Program-made: the position numbers and the translations under genes
Part shown: positions 46,532-54,557 of the stretch, piece after piece
How the letters are laid out: the number at the start of each line of letters is the position of its first letter
How positions within the stretch are numbered: position 1 is the first letter of the stretch
From: an uncultured Clostridia bacterium
GTDB lineage: Bacteria; Bacillota; Clostridia; Christensenellales; UBA1242
DNA length: 64,000 nt
Assembly: GCA_944380265.1 (NCBI GenBank)
Contig: CALWGY010000006.1
Coordinates: 17,355-81,354 of the forward strand
Direction of reading: 5' to 3'
Notes under the pieces: generated by a model
Database searches by the model: none
Told to the model about the DNA's origin: nothing
What the model saw: only the letters and a program-made list of their open reading frames with translations

Positions 46532-46831
46532 TTAGGTTAATTGTTTTTGTTTTAAACTTTTAACTTCTTTTTCCAGTTTTACAACCTTAGACAAATTTAG
46601 GTTTAACAATTCTTGATAGTAGTTAATTTCGTTTTTATAAATTAACTCTGCCTTTTTTAAAGCATTATTTTTTACCAAATTTAACAGCCCAACAAACAAA
46701 TTTTTTATGTCTTCATCAGATAAAATTTCCATGGGCTGTTTTTTCATTTTTAAAATTTTTGCAGAACTAAAAAACTTAAAAATTTGTTTTTTAATTATTG
46801 TTTTATTTAATTTAACCACGTTTTTTATCAT
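46532..46831 (-). CDS. Small Lys-rich helical protein of unknown function
   Basis: A 99-residue protein. I do not recognise the family. Residues 1-35 are basic, the middle has LSDEDIKNLFVGLLNLV, and the last 40 residues are predicted to be helical with a heptad-like Leu/Val pattern (LLNLNLSKVVKLEKEVKSLK). The ATG at 46831 is preceded by AAGGAAAC at eight bases. The frame stays open 17 residues upstream without a clear site, so the longer form is less likely. It lies immediately upstream of addB in the same direction and could be co-transcribed. Confidence 0.55.
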   Translation of the reverse strand: MIKNVVKLNKTIIKKQIFKFFSSAKILKMKKQPMEILSDEDIKNLFVGLLNLVKNNALKKAELIYKNEINYYQELLNLNLSKVVKLEKEVKSLKQKQLT

Positions 46832-46951
46832 AAATTGTTTCCTTAGGTTTTTTAATATGTTTTCCATCTTTAAAGCAAACAAAACTTTGAAATATGAATA
46901 ATTTTGTAGTTTTAAATCATAAAATATAAAAATTTATTATAGGCGGAAAAC

Positions 46952-47914
46952 ATGAAAGAATTTAATTTGCACTTTTACTCAAAAAAACCATGCAACATTT
47001 TTATTAATGGCGAACTTGTTGGGCTTATTGATAACGTTCAAAAATTTTTTATTGATATGGTTGTTTTTTCTAACACCTTGGTTGTTACGTGCGAACCAAT
47101 TTCTAATAGCACCGAAACATTAATTCCAATTTCATTTAAACTTACGTACGAAAATAAAAAACTTACTTCAAGCCTTCCAAGTGCAAAAATTATACCTTTT
47201 CCAAACTCCAATTTTGATGTTGTTTTAAATTTTAAAAAACTAATGCTTAACAACAAAACCAGTTTGTTTAACAAAAAGTTGGGTTCGTTTAACGTGCTTG
47301 CCATGATTGACAGCATTAGCACAATTTCAATTTTTAGTAATGATAACAATTTGTTTACAACACAAACCGATTTTTTAACAAACTTTGAAGCCGAACAAAT
47401 TAACAACCTAATTGTTTGCACCGCAAACACAAATTCCGGCACTTTTATGTTAATTTTTAACACCACAACAAGTGAAGCTTTGGTTTGTGATGAATTTATG
47501 CAAATTGAAAAAACTGAAAACAACATTAAGGCGTTAAAAAACTTAAACAACACATTAAAACACGGAAAAGTGTTTGATGTTGATTTAAAAACTTCAACTG
47601 TTACAAATTATAATGTTTATTTGGAAGAATTTTTAAGTTTAAGCGAACAAAATTTGATTCCACTGTCATTTTTGGAAGCAATTAAGGAAGAAGATTTTAA
47701 GATTGCAATGACATATCTTGACCCAAAATTGAATGATGTTACAGAAGAAAAACTTAAACAATATTTTGACGGCATTGATGAAATATATTACAACTGTTAC
47801 TATTTAAAACAAGATGTTTGTAACTACACAATAATTAGCAAAAACAGCACAAAAAACTTTAATTTTTACATGGTTAACAACAAAATTGCCGAAATTGAAG
47901 AAGTGGAATTTTAA
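46952..47914 (+). CDS. Conserved-looking protein of unknown function (320 residues)
   Basis: I do not recognise this protein. No signal peptide or membrane helix is visible. The first 70 residues look beta-rich, and the start of the chain (PCNIFINGELVGLI) recalls a PEGA-type strand pair. Residues 90-190 are also mixed beta. Residues about 225-320 look alpha/beta and contain several Tyr and Cys (YYNCYYLKQDVC). It has a GGCGG site before the ATG. It is divergent from the small addB-linked gene and lies upstream of the YugP pair, with a separate promoter between. Confidence 0.6.
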   Translation: MKEFNLHFYSKKPCNIFINGELVGLIDNVQKFFIDMVVFSNTLVVTCEPISNSTETLIPISFKLTYENKKLTSSLPSAKIIPFPNSNFDVVLNFKKLMLNNKTSLFNKKLGSFNVLAMIDSISTISIFSNDNNLFTTQTDFLTNFEAEQINNLIVCTANTNSGTFMLIFNTTTSEALVCDEFMQIEKTENNIKALKNLNNTLKHGKVFDVDLKTSTVTNYNVYLEEFLSLSEQNLIPLSFLEAIKEEDFKIAMTYLDPKLNDVTEEKLKQYFDGIDEIYYNCYYLKQDVCNYTIISKNSTKNFNFYMVNNKIAEIEEVEF

Positions 47915-47952
47915 AATTAAATTATTTACAAATAAATTAATGTTTTAAATTG

Positions 47953-47982
47953 TTGTTAAACCAAGATGTTTTTTTGTATAAT
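47953..47982 (+). promoter_or_regulatory. Sigma-A promoter of the YugP pair
   Basis: TTGTTA (47953-47958), 18 bases, perfect TATAAT (47977-47982), 46 bases before the first YugP start. Confidence 0.65.
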
Positions 47983-48027
47983 ATTATTGTAATAAATTAA
48001 CAAAATAATATTATATAAGGAAATGTT

Positions 48028-48738
48028 ATGAGCACAGAACTTAAAATTGTTTTAATTGTTTGTGCGGTTTTACTTGTTTTACTTATAATTGTTTTATCCA
48101 GCCGTTCAAGAATTAAAAAAATGTACAAAAAATATATGCATGTTGGAAATCAATCCAACTTAACTGGAAGCCAGTTTGCTGGCATTGCCATTAACCAACT
48201 TGACCTAGACATAACACTTGGCGTTACTGATGGAGAATTAACCGATGCATATTCTCCAAAACGAAAAATGCTTATTATGAGCCGAGAAGTTTGCAACAAT
48301 GCAAGTTTATCATCTTTAACAATTGTTGCGCACGAACTTGGGCATGCTTTGCAAGATAAGAAAAACGACCCACTTTTTCATTTGTCACAAATTTGGGGAA
48401 AAATTAATAGGTTTACAAACAAATTTTTTCTTCCACTTTTGCTTGCAGGAATTGTTGTTTTGTTTTTTGATATGAGCATTGCAACAACAATTTTATGGGT
48501 TGCTCTTGGCGTTTTCTTGTTTAACATTTTAGACAAAATTTTAACCATACCAGTTGAATATAATGCAAGCAAACGTGCTTTATGGTATTTAAGGGAATAT
48601 CACTTTTTATCCCCTAACGAAATTGGCAAAGCAAAAAAATTGCTTAACGTTGCTGCACAAACATACATTGCATCTCTATTTGATGGTATTATTATTTTTG
48701 GTAACAGGTTAAACAGATTATTTAGTAGGAGAAAATAA
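48028..48738 (+). CDS. YugP-type membrane zinc metallopeptidase, first copy
   Basis: A 236-residue membrane protein of the YugP (Zn_peptidase_2) family. A membrane helix lies at 6-25. H102-E-L-G-H106 is the zinc-binding HExxH motif, followed by hydrophobic helices around 135-175 and the conserved PVEYNASKRA stretch. The natural substrates of the family are not established. It overlaps the next gene by one base (TAATG), a second YugP. The two share motifs but differ widely outside them. The ribosome site is AAGGAAA. Confidence 0.85.
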   Translation: MSTELKIVLIVCAVLLVLLIIVLSSRSRIKKMYKKYMHVGNQSNLTGSQFAGIAINQLDLDITLGVTDGELTDAYSPKRKMLIMSREVCNNASLSSLTIVAHELGHALQDKKNDPLFHLSQIWGKINRFTNKFFLPLLLAGIVVLFFDMSIATTILWVALGVFLFNILDKILTIPVEYNASKRALWYLREYHFLSPNEIGKAKKLLNVAAQTYIASLFDGIIIFGNRLNRLFSRRK

Positions 48739-49460
48739 TGCTATATTGGGAATATTATGTTATGGGCATAATTTTGTTGCCGGGATTATTACTTGCAATT
48801 TATGCTCAGTCAAAAGTGAGTTCAACATACAGTAAATATTCTAAAATGATGAGCCAAAAAGGCATGAAAGCATGGGAAATGGCTCGATTGCTTTTGGATT
48901 GTGCTGACTTACAAAATGTTCAAGTTATTAAAGTTTCAGGAAATTTAACAGACTATTACGACCACAAAAAACAAGTTGTTGCACTTAGTTCAACGGTTTA
49001 CGATTCTTCAAGTGTTGCTGCCCTTGGCGTTGCTGCACACGAAGTTGGTCATGCATTACAGTTTAAAAACAACTATTTGCCAGTTAAAATAAGGTCGGCA
49101 ATAATTCCAATAACAAACATTAGTTCCACCATTTTGTGGCCACTTGTTATGCTTGGTTTAATTTTTAACTTTGCTGCAATGCCTGGCTCACTTGTTGGTG
49201 ACATTTGTTTGTGGAGTGGAGTTATAATATTTGGTCTTGCTGTGCTTTTAGACCTTGTAACTTTGCCAGTTGAATATAATGCAAGCAACCGAGCAGTTCA
49301 GGTGCTTTCCAAAACCGAAATTTTAACGGAAGAAGAAACAAAAGGTGCAAAAAAAGTTTTGGGTGCTGCTGCCCTAACATATGTTGCTTCACTTTTAACA
49401 AGCATTTTAAACCTACTTAGGTTTTTACTAGTTTTCTTAATGCATTCAAGGCGAGAATGA
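48738..49460 (+). CDS. yugP: YugP-type membrane zinc metallopeptidase, second copy
   Basis: A 240-residue protein closer to classical YugP: LLDCADLQNVQVIKVSGNLT, DHKKQVVALS, then H101-E-V-G-H105 and PVEYNASNRAV. It has an N-terminal helix and two or three central helices. It ends in a TGA stop, which confirms the standard code. The one-base overlap with the first copy implies coupled synthesis and perhaps a heteromer; most relatives I know of have only one such gene at a locus. Confidence 0.88.
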   Translation: MLYWEYYVMGIILLPGLLLAIYAQSKVSSTYSKYSKMMSQKGMKAWEMARLLLDCADLQNVQVIKVSGNLTDYYDHKKQVVALSSTVYDSSSVAALGVAAHEVGHALQFKNNYLPVKIRSAIIPITNISSTILWPLVMLGLIFNFAAMPGSLVGDICLWSGVIIFGLAVLLDLVTLPVEYNASNRAVQVLSKTEILTEEETKGAKKVLGAAALTYVASLLTSILNLLRFLLVFLMHSRRE

Positions 49461-49480
49461 TATTAAAAATAATTAAAAAC

Positions 49481-49506
49481 AAAAAACACGCATATGCGTG
49501 TTTTTT
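49481..49506. terminator. Bidirectional terminator between YugP pair and ABC exporter
   Basis: AAAAAA, CACGCATATGCGTG, TTTTTT: a perfect palindrome with U-runs on both strands. A near-identical copy lies at 51415-51440. Confidence 0.85.
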
Positions 49507-50423
49507 TAATTTTTTACTTTGTGCTTTAATCTTTTTTGCTTTAATGTTGAAATTAACATAAGAATTATAAAAACTAAAAAAACAAAACCAACCATCAGTA
49601 AAAACATTGCAAGTGTGGAAACATTTTTATTAAACATTGAAAATGTGCAGTCAAAACCACTTGCAATTCCACTCACTAATTCGTCTGGCAAAGTTTTTCT
49701 CATTTGATTTAGCACACCATTTAAAAAATTTTGCCTAAACAATATGGTTGAATATGTTCCTGGCAAAAACCCAATTATTGTTTGCATGGTGTTGCCCATG
49801 GTGTTAATTGGAACATAAGCGCCGCAAACGAACCCATACATTGCAGAAACAAGTGTGCAAACCCCACTAACAACACCTTGGGAATTTGTGAAACTCCAAA
49901 TTATGTTTGCAAACAATGTGCCACTTAATGAAGTTAAAAATATGTTAACTAAAATTAAAATTATATCAACAAAAGTTAAATAGAAACCAACAAAACCTAA
50001 ATATATTAATCCAATTGCAAACAATATTAAACATACAATAATTGTGGAAAACAAATTGGCAATAACATAACTAAGTTGCAATGTTGATTTTTTTATTGGC
50101 GATACCAAAAAATCTATGTTTGCCCTGTTAATTTTGTCAATAACCATAATACCTGAACAAAAAGCAACGGTTATGCAAGAAACTGACAAAACGGAAGAAA
50201 ACAACCAGCCACCAGTGAAAGCGTTTAGCAATTTGCTTTCAAGTGGTAAATCTCCAATTATTTCTAAAATTGTGTTTTCATATGTGGTTTTTAAAAAAGT
50301 GATAAATAAAACTAGCAAAATAAGTGGAGTAATTAAAGATACAAAAAAAGTCATTTTGTCTTTAAAATAAAGTTTTATATTTCGCTCAGTTAAATAAAAT
50401 AACTTTTTAACTTCTCCTTTCAT
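49506..50423 (-). CDS. ABC-2 type transporter permease (DrrB-like)
   Basis: A 305-residue protein with six membrane helices: one near residue 25, four between about 70 and 240, and one at about 270-290. The pattern, including the central YGFVCGAYVPINTMGN and PGTYSTILFRQNF, matches ABC-2 permeases of the DrrB/NodJ type that export drugs, polysaccharides or lantibiotic-like compounds. Its start overlaps the end of the ATPase gene by four bases. The substrate cannot be told from sequence. Confidence 0.88.
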   Translation of the reverse strand: MKGEVKKLFYLTERNIKLYFKDKMTFFVSLITPLILLVLFITFLKTTYENTILEIIGDLPLESKLLNAFTGGWLFSSVLSVSCITVAFCSGIMVIDKINRANIDFLVSPIKKSTLQLSYVIANLFSTIIVCLILFAIGLIYLGFVGFYLTFVDIILILVNIFLTSLSGTLFANIIWSFTNSQGVVSGVCTLVSAMYGFVCGAYVPINTMGNTMQTIIGFLPGTYSTILFRQNFLNGVLNQMRKTLPDELVSGIASGFDCTFSMFNKNVSTLAMFLLMVGFVFLVFIILMLISTLKQKRLKHKVKN

Positions 50424-51334
50424 ATGTTCTCCTTTAATTCTTTGCCAGTTACAGCCAAAAACACATCGTCCATTGAGCCTTTTATAACCTCAAAATCTTC
50501 AATTAAATTTTTATTGTTAACAATAAAGTCCATTGCACATTTTGTGTTTTTAAATTTAATTTCTAAATATTTTTTATATTTTGAAAAATCCATATTGCTT
50601 TTTGATAGCAAATTTATTATTTTGTTGTTATATTTATAAATTCTTAAATAATCATTAGCATATTTATTTTTTAAATATATTGGTGTACCACAAGTTGCAA
50701 CTTTGCCATGGTCAATAATTACAACATAATCGGCAATACTGGCTTCTTCCATGTAGTGCGTTGTAAGCAAAACCGTTAAATTTTCGTTTTTTCTAAGTTC
50801 GGTTATAAGCGACCAAACCAGTTTTCTGGTTTTTGGATCTAAACCGGTTGTTGGCTCATCTAAAATTAGAATTTTAGGTTTATGAATTAGCGCCCTAACT
50901 ATATCAACTTTTCGTTTTTGACCACCACTTAACTTTTCTAGTGGCTTTTTTAAAATGTCATTAAGTTCAAGTTTTTCACAAAAATATTTAAGCCTTTCAC
51001 TAAATTCAGTTTTTGTTAAACCATACATTAATGCTCTGTATTTTAAATTAGTATAAACCGTTAATTTTTTATCCAGTATTGACGATTGAAAAACAATGCC
51101 AATATCAGGCAATATTTTTTGAATTTGGTCAATTGGATTTCCGTTAATAACACACTCACCATCATCTTTTTTTAAAACACCAACCAAAATGTTTATTGTT
51201 GTGCTTTTCCCTGCCCCATTTAGCCCCAAAAAAGCAAATAATTGCCCTGTTTTAACTGAAAAAGAAATGTCATCAACAGCTTTAACATTGCCAAAATATT
51301 TTTTTAAGTTTTTAATTTCAATAATATTTTCCAT
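50420..51334 (-). CDS. ABC transporter ATP-binding protein (DrrA-like)
   Basis: A 304-residue ATPase. The Walker A is GLNGAGKST, the signature is LSGGQ, Walker B is ILILDEPTTGLD and the H-loop is TTHYMEEA. The last 90 residues match the DrrA-type C-terminal domain (DUF4162-like). It pairs with the downstream permease as an exporter. The ATG at 51332-51334 has no Shine-Dalgarno. A promoter ends only seven bases before it, so the mRNA may be leaderless. An adjacent TTG at 51337 is an alternative. Confidence 0.93.
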   Translation of the reverse strand: MENIIEIKNLKKYFGNVKAVDDISFSVKTGQLFAFLGLNGAGKSTTINILVGVLKKDDGECVINGNPIDQIQKILPDIGIVFQSSILDKKLTVYTNLKYRALMYGLTKTEFSERLKYFCEKLELNDILKKPLEKLSGGQKRKVDIVRALIHKPKILILDEPTTGLDPKTRKLVWSLITELRKNENLTVLLTTHYMEEASIADYVVIIDHGKVATCGTPIYLKNKYANDYLRIYKYNNKIINLLSKSNMDFSKYKKYLEIKFKNTKCAMDFIVNNKNLIEDFEVIKGSMDDVFLAVTGKELKENI

Positions 51335-51341
51335 CAAGTAA

Positions 51342-51371
51342 ATAATAAAATATTTAAAATCTGGGTGTCAA
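51342..51371 (-). promoter_or_regulatory. Promoter of the DrrAB-like exporter, likely giving a leaderless mRNA
   Basis: TTGACA (51366-51371), 18 bases, TATTAT (51342-51347) on the minus strand. The A of the ATG lies seven bases after the minus-10 box, where transcription normally starts. Confidence 0.65.
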
Positions 51372-51414
51372 GTTTTATTAAAAATAAAGTTTAATAAAAT
51401 TTGTTTTATACAAC

Positions 51415-51440
51415 AAAAAACACGCATATGTGTGTTTTTT
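51415..51440 (-). terminator. Terminator downstream of the DUF1540 gene
   Basis: CACGCATATGTGTG flanked by A and T runs. It is one base different from the palindrome at 49487-49500. Confidence 0.7.
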
Positions 51441-51574
51441 AATTTGATTATGCAGAATATACTAAACACTAAACACAAAACAAGTGTTTTTTTATTTACA
51501 TAAATAACACGAGAAAAATAAAAGTGAATGTTTTACTCATAAATACCATAACACAAGCAGAATGAGTGTTTTTA

Positions 51575-51901
51575 TTACTTTTCCTTCATTGCAGTTGAAC
51601 AATATGCTTTATAGTTGCCACGTTGCACTGTTATGCCATTACTGCAACAATCGCCATAGTGATTGAACAAGCACTGGCTTGCTTCACACCTAATTTTAAC
51701 ATCTTTGTTGTGCCTGAATGGGTGATATTCGGGTGCAATTTCAAACATAGTTTTACTAACATTTTGTTTTTGTTCTGGTGTTAAGTTGTTGTTTTTTTCA
51801 AAAGTTGCACAATTTAGATTATGTTTAACCGTTATGCCCTTTGCCGTGCAACTATATTCATCATTATATATACAATCCAATTTTTTACATTTTAAATCCA
51901 T
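51575..51901 (-). CDS. DUF1540 protein with two Cys-rich repeats
   Basis: A 108-residue Cys-rich protein. Two units share the DUF1540 pattern: KCKKLDCIYNDEYSCTAKGI with C5, C10, C18 and C31, and RCEASQCLFNHYGDCCSNGI with a similar Cys series. Each unit also has the ITV segment. The linker of about 35 residues is polar. DUF1540 proteins occur in Clostridia, and the Cys set suggests metal binding; function is unknown. The ribosome site is AAGG-rich. Confidence 0.85.
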   Translation of the reverse strand: MDLKCKKLDCIYNDEYSCTAKGITVKHNLNCATFEKNNNLTPEQKQNVSKTMFEIAPEYHPFRHNKDVKIRCEASQCLFNHYGDCCSNGITVQRGNYKAYCSTAMKEK

Positions 51902-51964
51902 TTTTTAACCTTTCCCCTTTTGTTATATTATTTGCAAAAACCACACTTTTAAAACACTTTTAAA

Positions 51965-51993
51965 TTGACAAATTATTCTAATTAAATTAAACT
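51965..51993 (+). promoter_or_regulatory. Promoter of rplI
   Basis: TTGACA (51965-51970), 17 bases, TAAACT (51988-51993), a 4/6 minus-10. It lies 45 bases before the L9 start. Confidence 0.5.
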
Positions 51994-52038
51994 TAAAAAG
52001 TAAGGTATAAAAACCAAAAAGTAAAATAAGGAGTAAAA

Positions 52039-52479
52039 ATGAAAGTAATTTTACTTAAAGACATTAAAGGAACAGGCAAAAAAGGCGATGTTGTTAATGT
52101 TGCAGATGGATATGGTGCAAACTACTTAATTCCAAACAAACTTGCAAAAAATGCAAATGCCACAAACTTAAATTTGGCTAGTCAAGAAAAAGCAAGCGAA
52201 CAACACAAACAACAACTTTTATTAGACGCCGCAAAAGAACTAAAAACAAAACTTGACAATGTTACAGTTGAGTTAAAAATTAAATGTGGTGAAAATGGAA
52301 AAACTTTTGGAAGTGTTACAAACAAAGAAATTTCCGATAAGTTAAATTCAATGGGTTTTGATGTTGACAAGAAAAAAATTGAATTCACACCAGTTAAAAC
52401 CATTGGTTTGTTTAATGTTAAAGTTAAACTTCATCCACAAGTTACAGCAAATTTGAAAGTGGAAATTAACCCACTTTAA
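52039..52479 (+). CDS. rplI: 50S ribosomal protein L9
   Basis: A 146-residue protein with the two-lobed L9 architecture. The N-terminal lobe reads MKVILLKDIKGTGKKGDVVN and GYGANYLIPN; a long helix follows, then the C-terminal lobe with GKTFGSVTNKEI. L9 binds 23S rRNA at the L1-side and helps keep the reading frame. It is monocistronic, with its own promoter and terminator, whereas dnaB (dnaC) or GdpP usually accompany it in Bacillota. AAGGAG precedes the ATG. Confidence 0.97.
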   Translation: MKVILLKDIKGTGKKGDVVNVADGYGANYLIPNKLAKNANATNLNLASQEKASEQHKQQLLLDAAKELKTKLDNVTVELKIKCGENGKTFGSVTNKEISDKLNSMGFDVDKKKIEFTPVKTIGLFNVKVKLHPQVTANLKVEINPL

Positions 52480-52487
52480 AAATTAAG

Positions 52488-52513
52488 TCCCCATTTTGTT
52501 GGGGATTTTTTTT
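52488..52513 (+). terminator. Terminator of rplI
   Basis: TCCCCA and TGGGGA pair across an eight-base loop, followed by a run of T. Confidence 0.85.
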
Positions 52514-52544
52514 GGTTAATTTAACCAAATGAATTATGCCAATA

Positions 52545-52573
52545 TTGAAAGTTAGTTGCCTTTAATGTATAAT
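52545..52573 (+). promoter_or_regulatory. Sigma-A promoter of the unknown gene at 52602
   Basis: TTGAAA (52545-52550), 17 bases, perfect TATAAT (52568-52573), 28 bases before the ATG. Confidence 0.7.
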
Positions 52574-52601
52574 ATCTAACGTTAAAAAGAGGTTTAAATT
52601 T

Positions 52602-53183
52602 ATGGAATTAAATAAAGAAAAAGAATTAGAAAAAAATTTGAAAGTTTACAGAACAAAATTAACAGAAATATTAGGTCAAGAAAGCTCTCAACTTTTAATT
52701 AGATGTTTGGTTTGTTGTGAATTTGGAAAAAGATTGCTTGTAAAAGCAGAACAAGAACTAAATGAAATTAACAATCAAGTTGAAGTTGCTGCTGCAAAAC
52801 AATACCCAAAAGACACAGAATATAACATTATTGGTGTTGTTAATCAATACATAAAAGCATTAAGGCGTTACACCGAAAGAACCGAACCTGGCGAAAAATT
52901 TAAAGCATTTTCTTTAATGAAAATTTGTGAAAAATCTATTTATGCAAATTATGGAGAAAAAGAAGCAGAACAAATTGTTGGATATGCAATTCAAAAAGAT
53001 GCTGTGCTTGCAAATGTTTCATCACTTAAAAGTTCTGTTGATGTTCAACAACAACTAATTAAAAAAATAACAAACAAAAACAAAGCAGCAAGTTTTTATG
53101 CAGGAAAATATGTTTCAACATATTATGAACTAGATGATTTAAGAAAACAAAATTTGATTTGTCAAAGAGAAAGAACAAAATAG
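52602..53183 (+). CDS. Unknown helical protein (193 residues)
   Basis: I do not recognise this protein. It appears entirely alpha-helical and charged, with no signal or membrane segment. Notable pieces are LLIRCLVCCEFGKRLLVKAE, a Tyr/Arg-rich IKALRRYTERTE, and MKICEKSIYANYGEKEAEQI. AGA is the main Arg codon and AAA the main Lys codon, and it has fewer AAC and CTT codons than its neighbours, so its composition differs slightly. It stands alone with a strong promoter, after L9. An AAAGAGG site precedes the ATG. Confidence 0.6.
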   Translation: MELNKEKELEKNLKVYRTKLTEILGQESSQLLIRCLVCCEFGKRLLVKAEQELNEINNQVEVAAAKQYPKDTEYNIIGVVNQYIKALRRYTERTEPGEKFKAFSLMKICEKSIYANYGEKEAEQIVGYAIQKDAVLANVSSLKSSVDVQQQLIKKITNKNKAASFYAGKYVSTYYELDDLRKQNLICQRERTK

Positions 53184-53261
53184 TTACATATTAATTTAAG
53201 TTACATTATAATTTTACTACAAATTAAAATGTAACTTTTATTTTAACTTAAATAAAAAAAT

Positions 53262-53292
53262 AAAAAAAGAACGAAATTTTCGTTCTTTTTTT
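53262..53292. terminator. Terminator of the rplJL operon (also facing the unknown gene)
   Basis: AAAAAAAGAACGAAA and its complement, with U-runs on both strands. It is close in sequence to the terminator after L1 at 55631-55660. Confidence 0.85.
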
Positions 53293-53332
53293 CACACATT
53301 TAAAATTAATTAATGCTTATTAAAAAGTTTAA

Positions 53333-53704
53333 TTATTTAAGTTCAACAGTAGCGCCAGCTTCTTTAAGTTTAGCTTCCATAGCTTTTGCTTCTTCAGCAG
53401 GAACGTTTTCTTTAATTGTTGCAGGAGCTCCATCAACTTTTGCTTTTGCTTCGCCTAGTCCTAAACCAGTTATGTCTTTAACTGCTTTAATAACTGCAAG
53501 TTTGTTTGCTCCAACTTCTTTTAATACAACTGTGAATTCTGTTTTTTCTTCGGCAGCAGCACCAGCAGCACCAGCAGCAGGTCCAGCAACCATTTGAGCA
53601 GCTGCACTAACGCCAAATTCTTCTTCTAATTTTTTAACTAATTCGTTAACTTCCATAACTGTTAACTTTTTGATTTCTTCAACTAAATTTTCTAAATTTG
53701 CCAT
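53333..53704 (-). CDS. rplL: 50S ribosomal protein L7/L12
   Basis: A 123-residue stalk protein. The N-terminal dimerisation helix pair ([20 protein letters not shown]), the Ala/Gly hinge (about 40-55) and the C-terminal factor-binding domain ([29 protein letters not shown]) are all present. Length is normal. It recruits elongation factors to the ribosome. It follows L10, and a CGGAGG site precedes the ATG. rpoB, usually next, is not here. Confidence 0.98.
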   Translation of the reverse strand: MANLENLVEEIKKLTVMEVNELVKKLEEEFGVSAAAQMVAGPAAGAAGAAAEEKTEFTVVLKEVGANKLAVIKAVKDITGLGLGEAKAKVDGAPATIKENVPAEEAKAMEAKLKEAGATVELK

Positions 53705-53734
53705 TTTAAATTTTCCTCCGATTATTTTTTTAAA

Positions 53735-54217
53735 TTAACCTTTTTTTGCTATTTCATTTAAAGCACGTGCCAAACTTGAAACTGGTCCTTGTAAAACACC
53801 AAGTAACATAGCCACCAAAACTTCTTTTGTAGGAATTTTTGAAAGTTGTTCAATTTGTTTAGCATCTGCTAGTTCGCCATTAACATAGCCAAATTTGATT
53901 TTCATTTTTTTAATGTCTGAAATTGTGTTGCAGAAAATTCTTGCTCCGGTAACTTCATCTTTCGCAAAAACAACACTGGTTGTTCCTTCAAACATTTTTG
54001 GGTCGAAATTGTTAACTCCAAGTTCATTTAATGCTCTAACAATTAAACGGTTTTTGTAAACTTTGTAAACAACATCGTTTTCTGTGCATTCTTTACGTAA
54101 TTTTGTGTCTTCTGCAACATTAATGCCGCTGTAATCAACAAATATTACGCTAGCTGAATTTTTGAAGTTGTTTTTAATTTCTTCCACTAATTGTTTTTTA
54201 ACTTCAATTGCCTTCAT
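53735..54217 (-). CDS. rplJ: 50S ribosomal protein L10
   Basis: A 160-residue stalk base protein that holds L12 dimers. The segments VKKQLVEEIKNNFKNSASVI and VDYSGIN, followed by TKLRKECTE and VVYKVYKNRLIVRALNE, are diagnostic. The frame is open ten residues further upstream, but the ATG at 54217 follows AAGGAGG. L10 with L12 is known to repress its own mRNA in many bacteria, and a leader hairpin lies upstream. Confidence 0.97.
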   Translation of the reverse strand: MKAIEVKKQLVEEIKNNFKNSASVIFVDYSGINVAEDTKLRKECTENDVVYKVYKNRLIVRALNELGVNNFDPKMFEGTTSVVFAKDEVTGARIFCNTISDIKKMKIKFGYVNGELADAKQIEQLSKIPTKEVLVAMLLGVLQGPVSSLARALNEIAKKG

Positions 54218-54324
54218 TAAAATCCTCCTTATTAAACTTTTTTGCATTTTGTTTTGTTAAACAAAACTTTTAAAATAAACCACTTTGGGTTTGTGCAACA
54301 AAATGTTGCTAAATGTGTGAAGAT

Positions 54325-54366
54325 TTTAAAAAAACTCTTTCGCCACAACAAGTAAACGAAAGAGTT
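54325..54366 (-). terminator. rplJ leader: Attenuator in the L10 leader
   Basis: AACTCTTTCG and CGAAAGAGTT form a 10-bp perfect stem (54333-54342 with 54357-54366), and U-runs follow on the minus strand (54325-54332). It lies between the promoter and rplJ, so transcription can stop before the genes. This fits the Bacillota L10(L12) leader arrangement, where L10-L12 binding favours termination; that mechanism is inferred. Confidence 0.75.
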
Positions 54367-54458
54367 TGAAAATTCATTTAAACACTTTTTGTTTACCTCG
54401 GCAAGATTTACTTTTGCACTTGCTGTCTTTGGCAAGATATTTATTTAAAACCTTACAT

Positions 54459-54487
54459 AGTATATATTATAAACCAAAAACTGTCAA
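54459..54487 (-). promoter_or_regulatory. Promoter of the rplJL operon
   Basis: TTGACA (54482-54487), 17 bases, TATACT (54459-54464) on the minus strand. The leader is about 235 bases. Confidence 0.8.
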
Positions 54488-54557
54488 CACTATTTTATTT
54501 GAAATTTAATAAATATTATTGCTTAATTTAACAAATTTTGATAACTTAATTATAAGT

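Noticed and set aside
54232..54435. Leftward open frame of 67 residues in the rplJ leader
   Set aside because: It overlaps the attenuator hairpin, has no ribosome site and no protein-like pattern. The region is better explained as the L10 leader.
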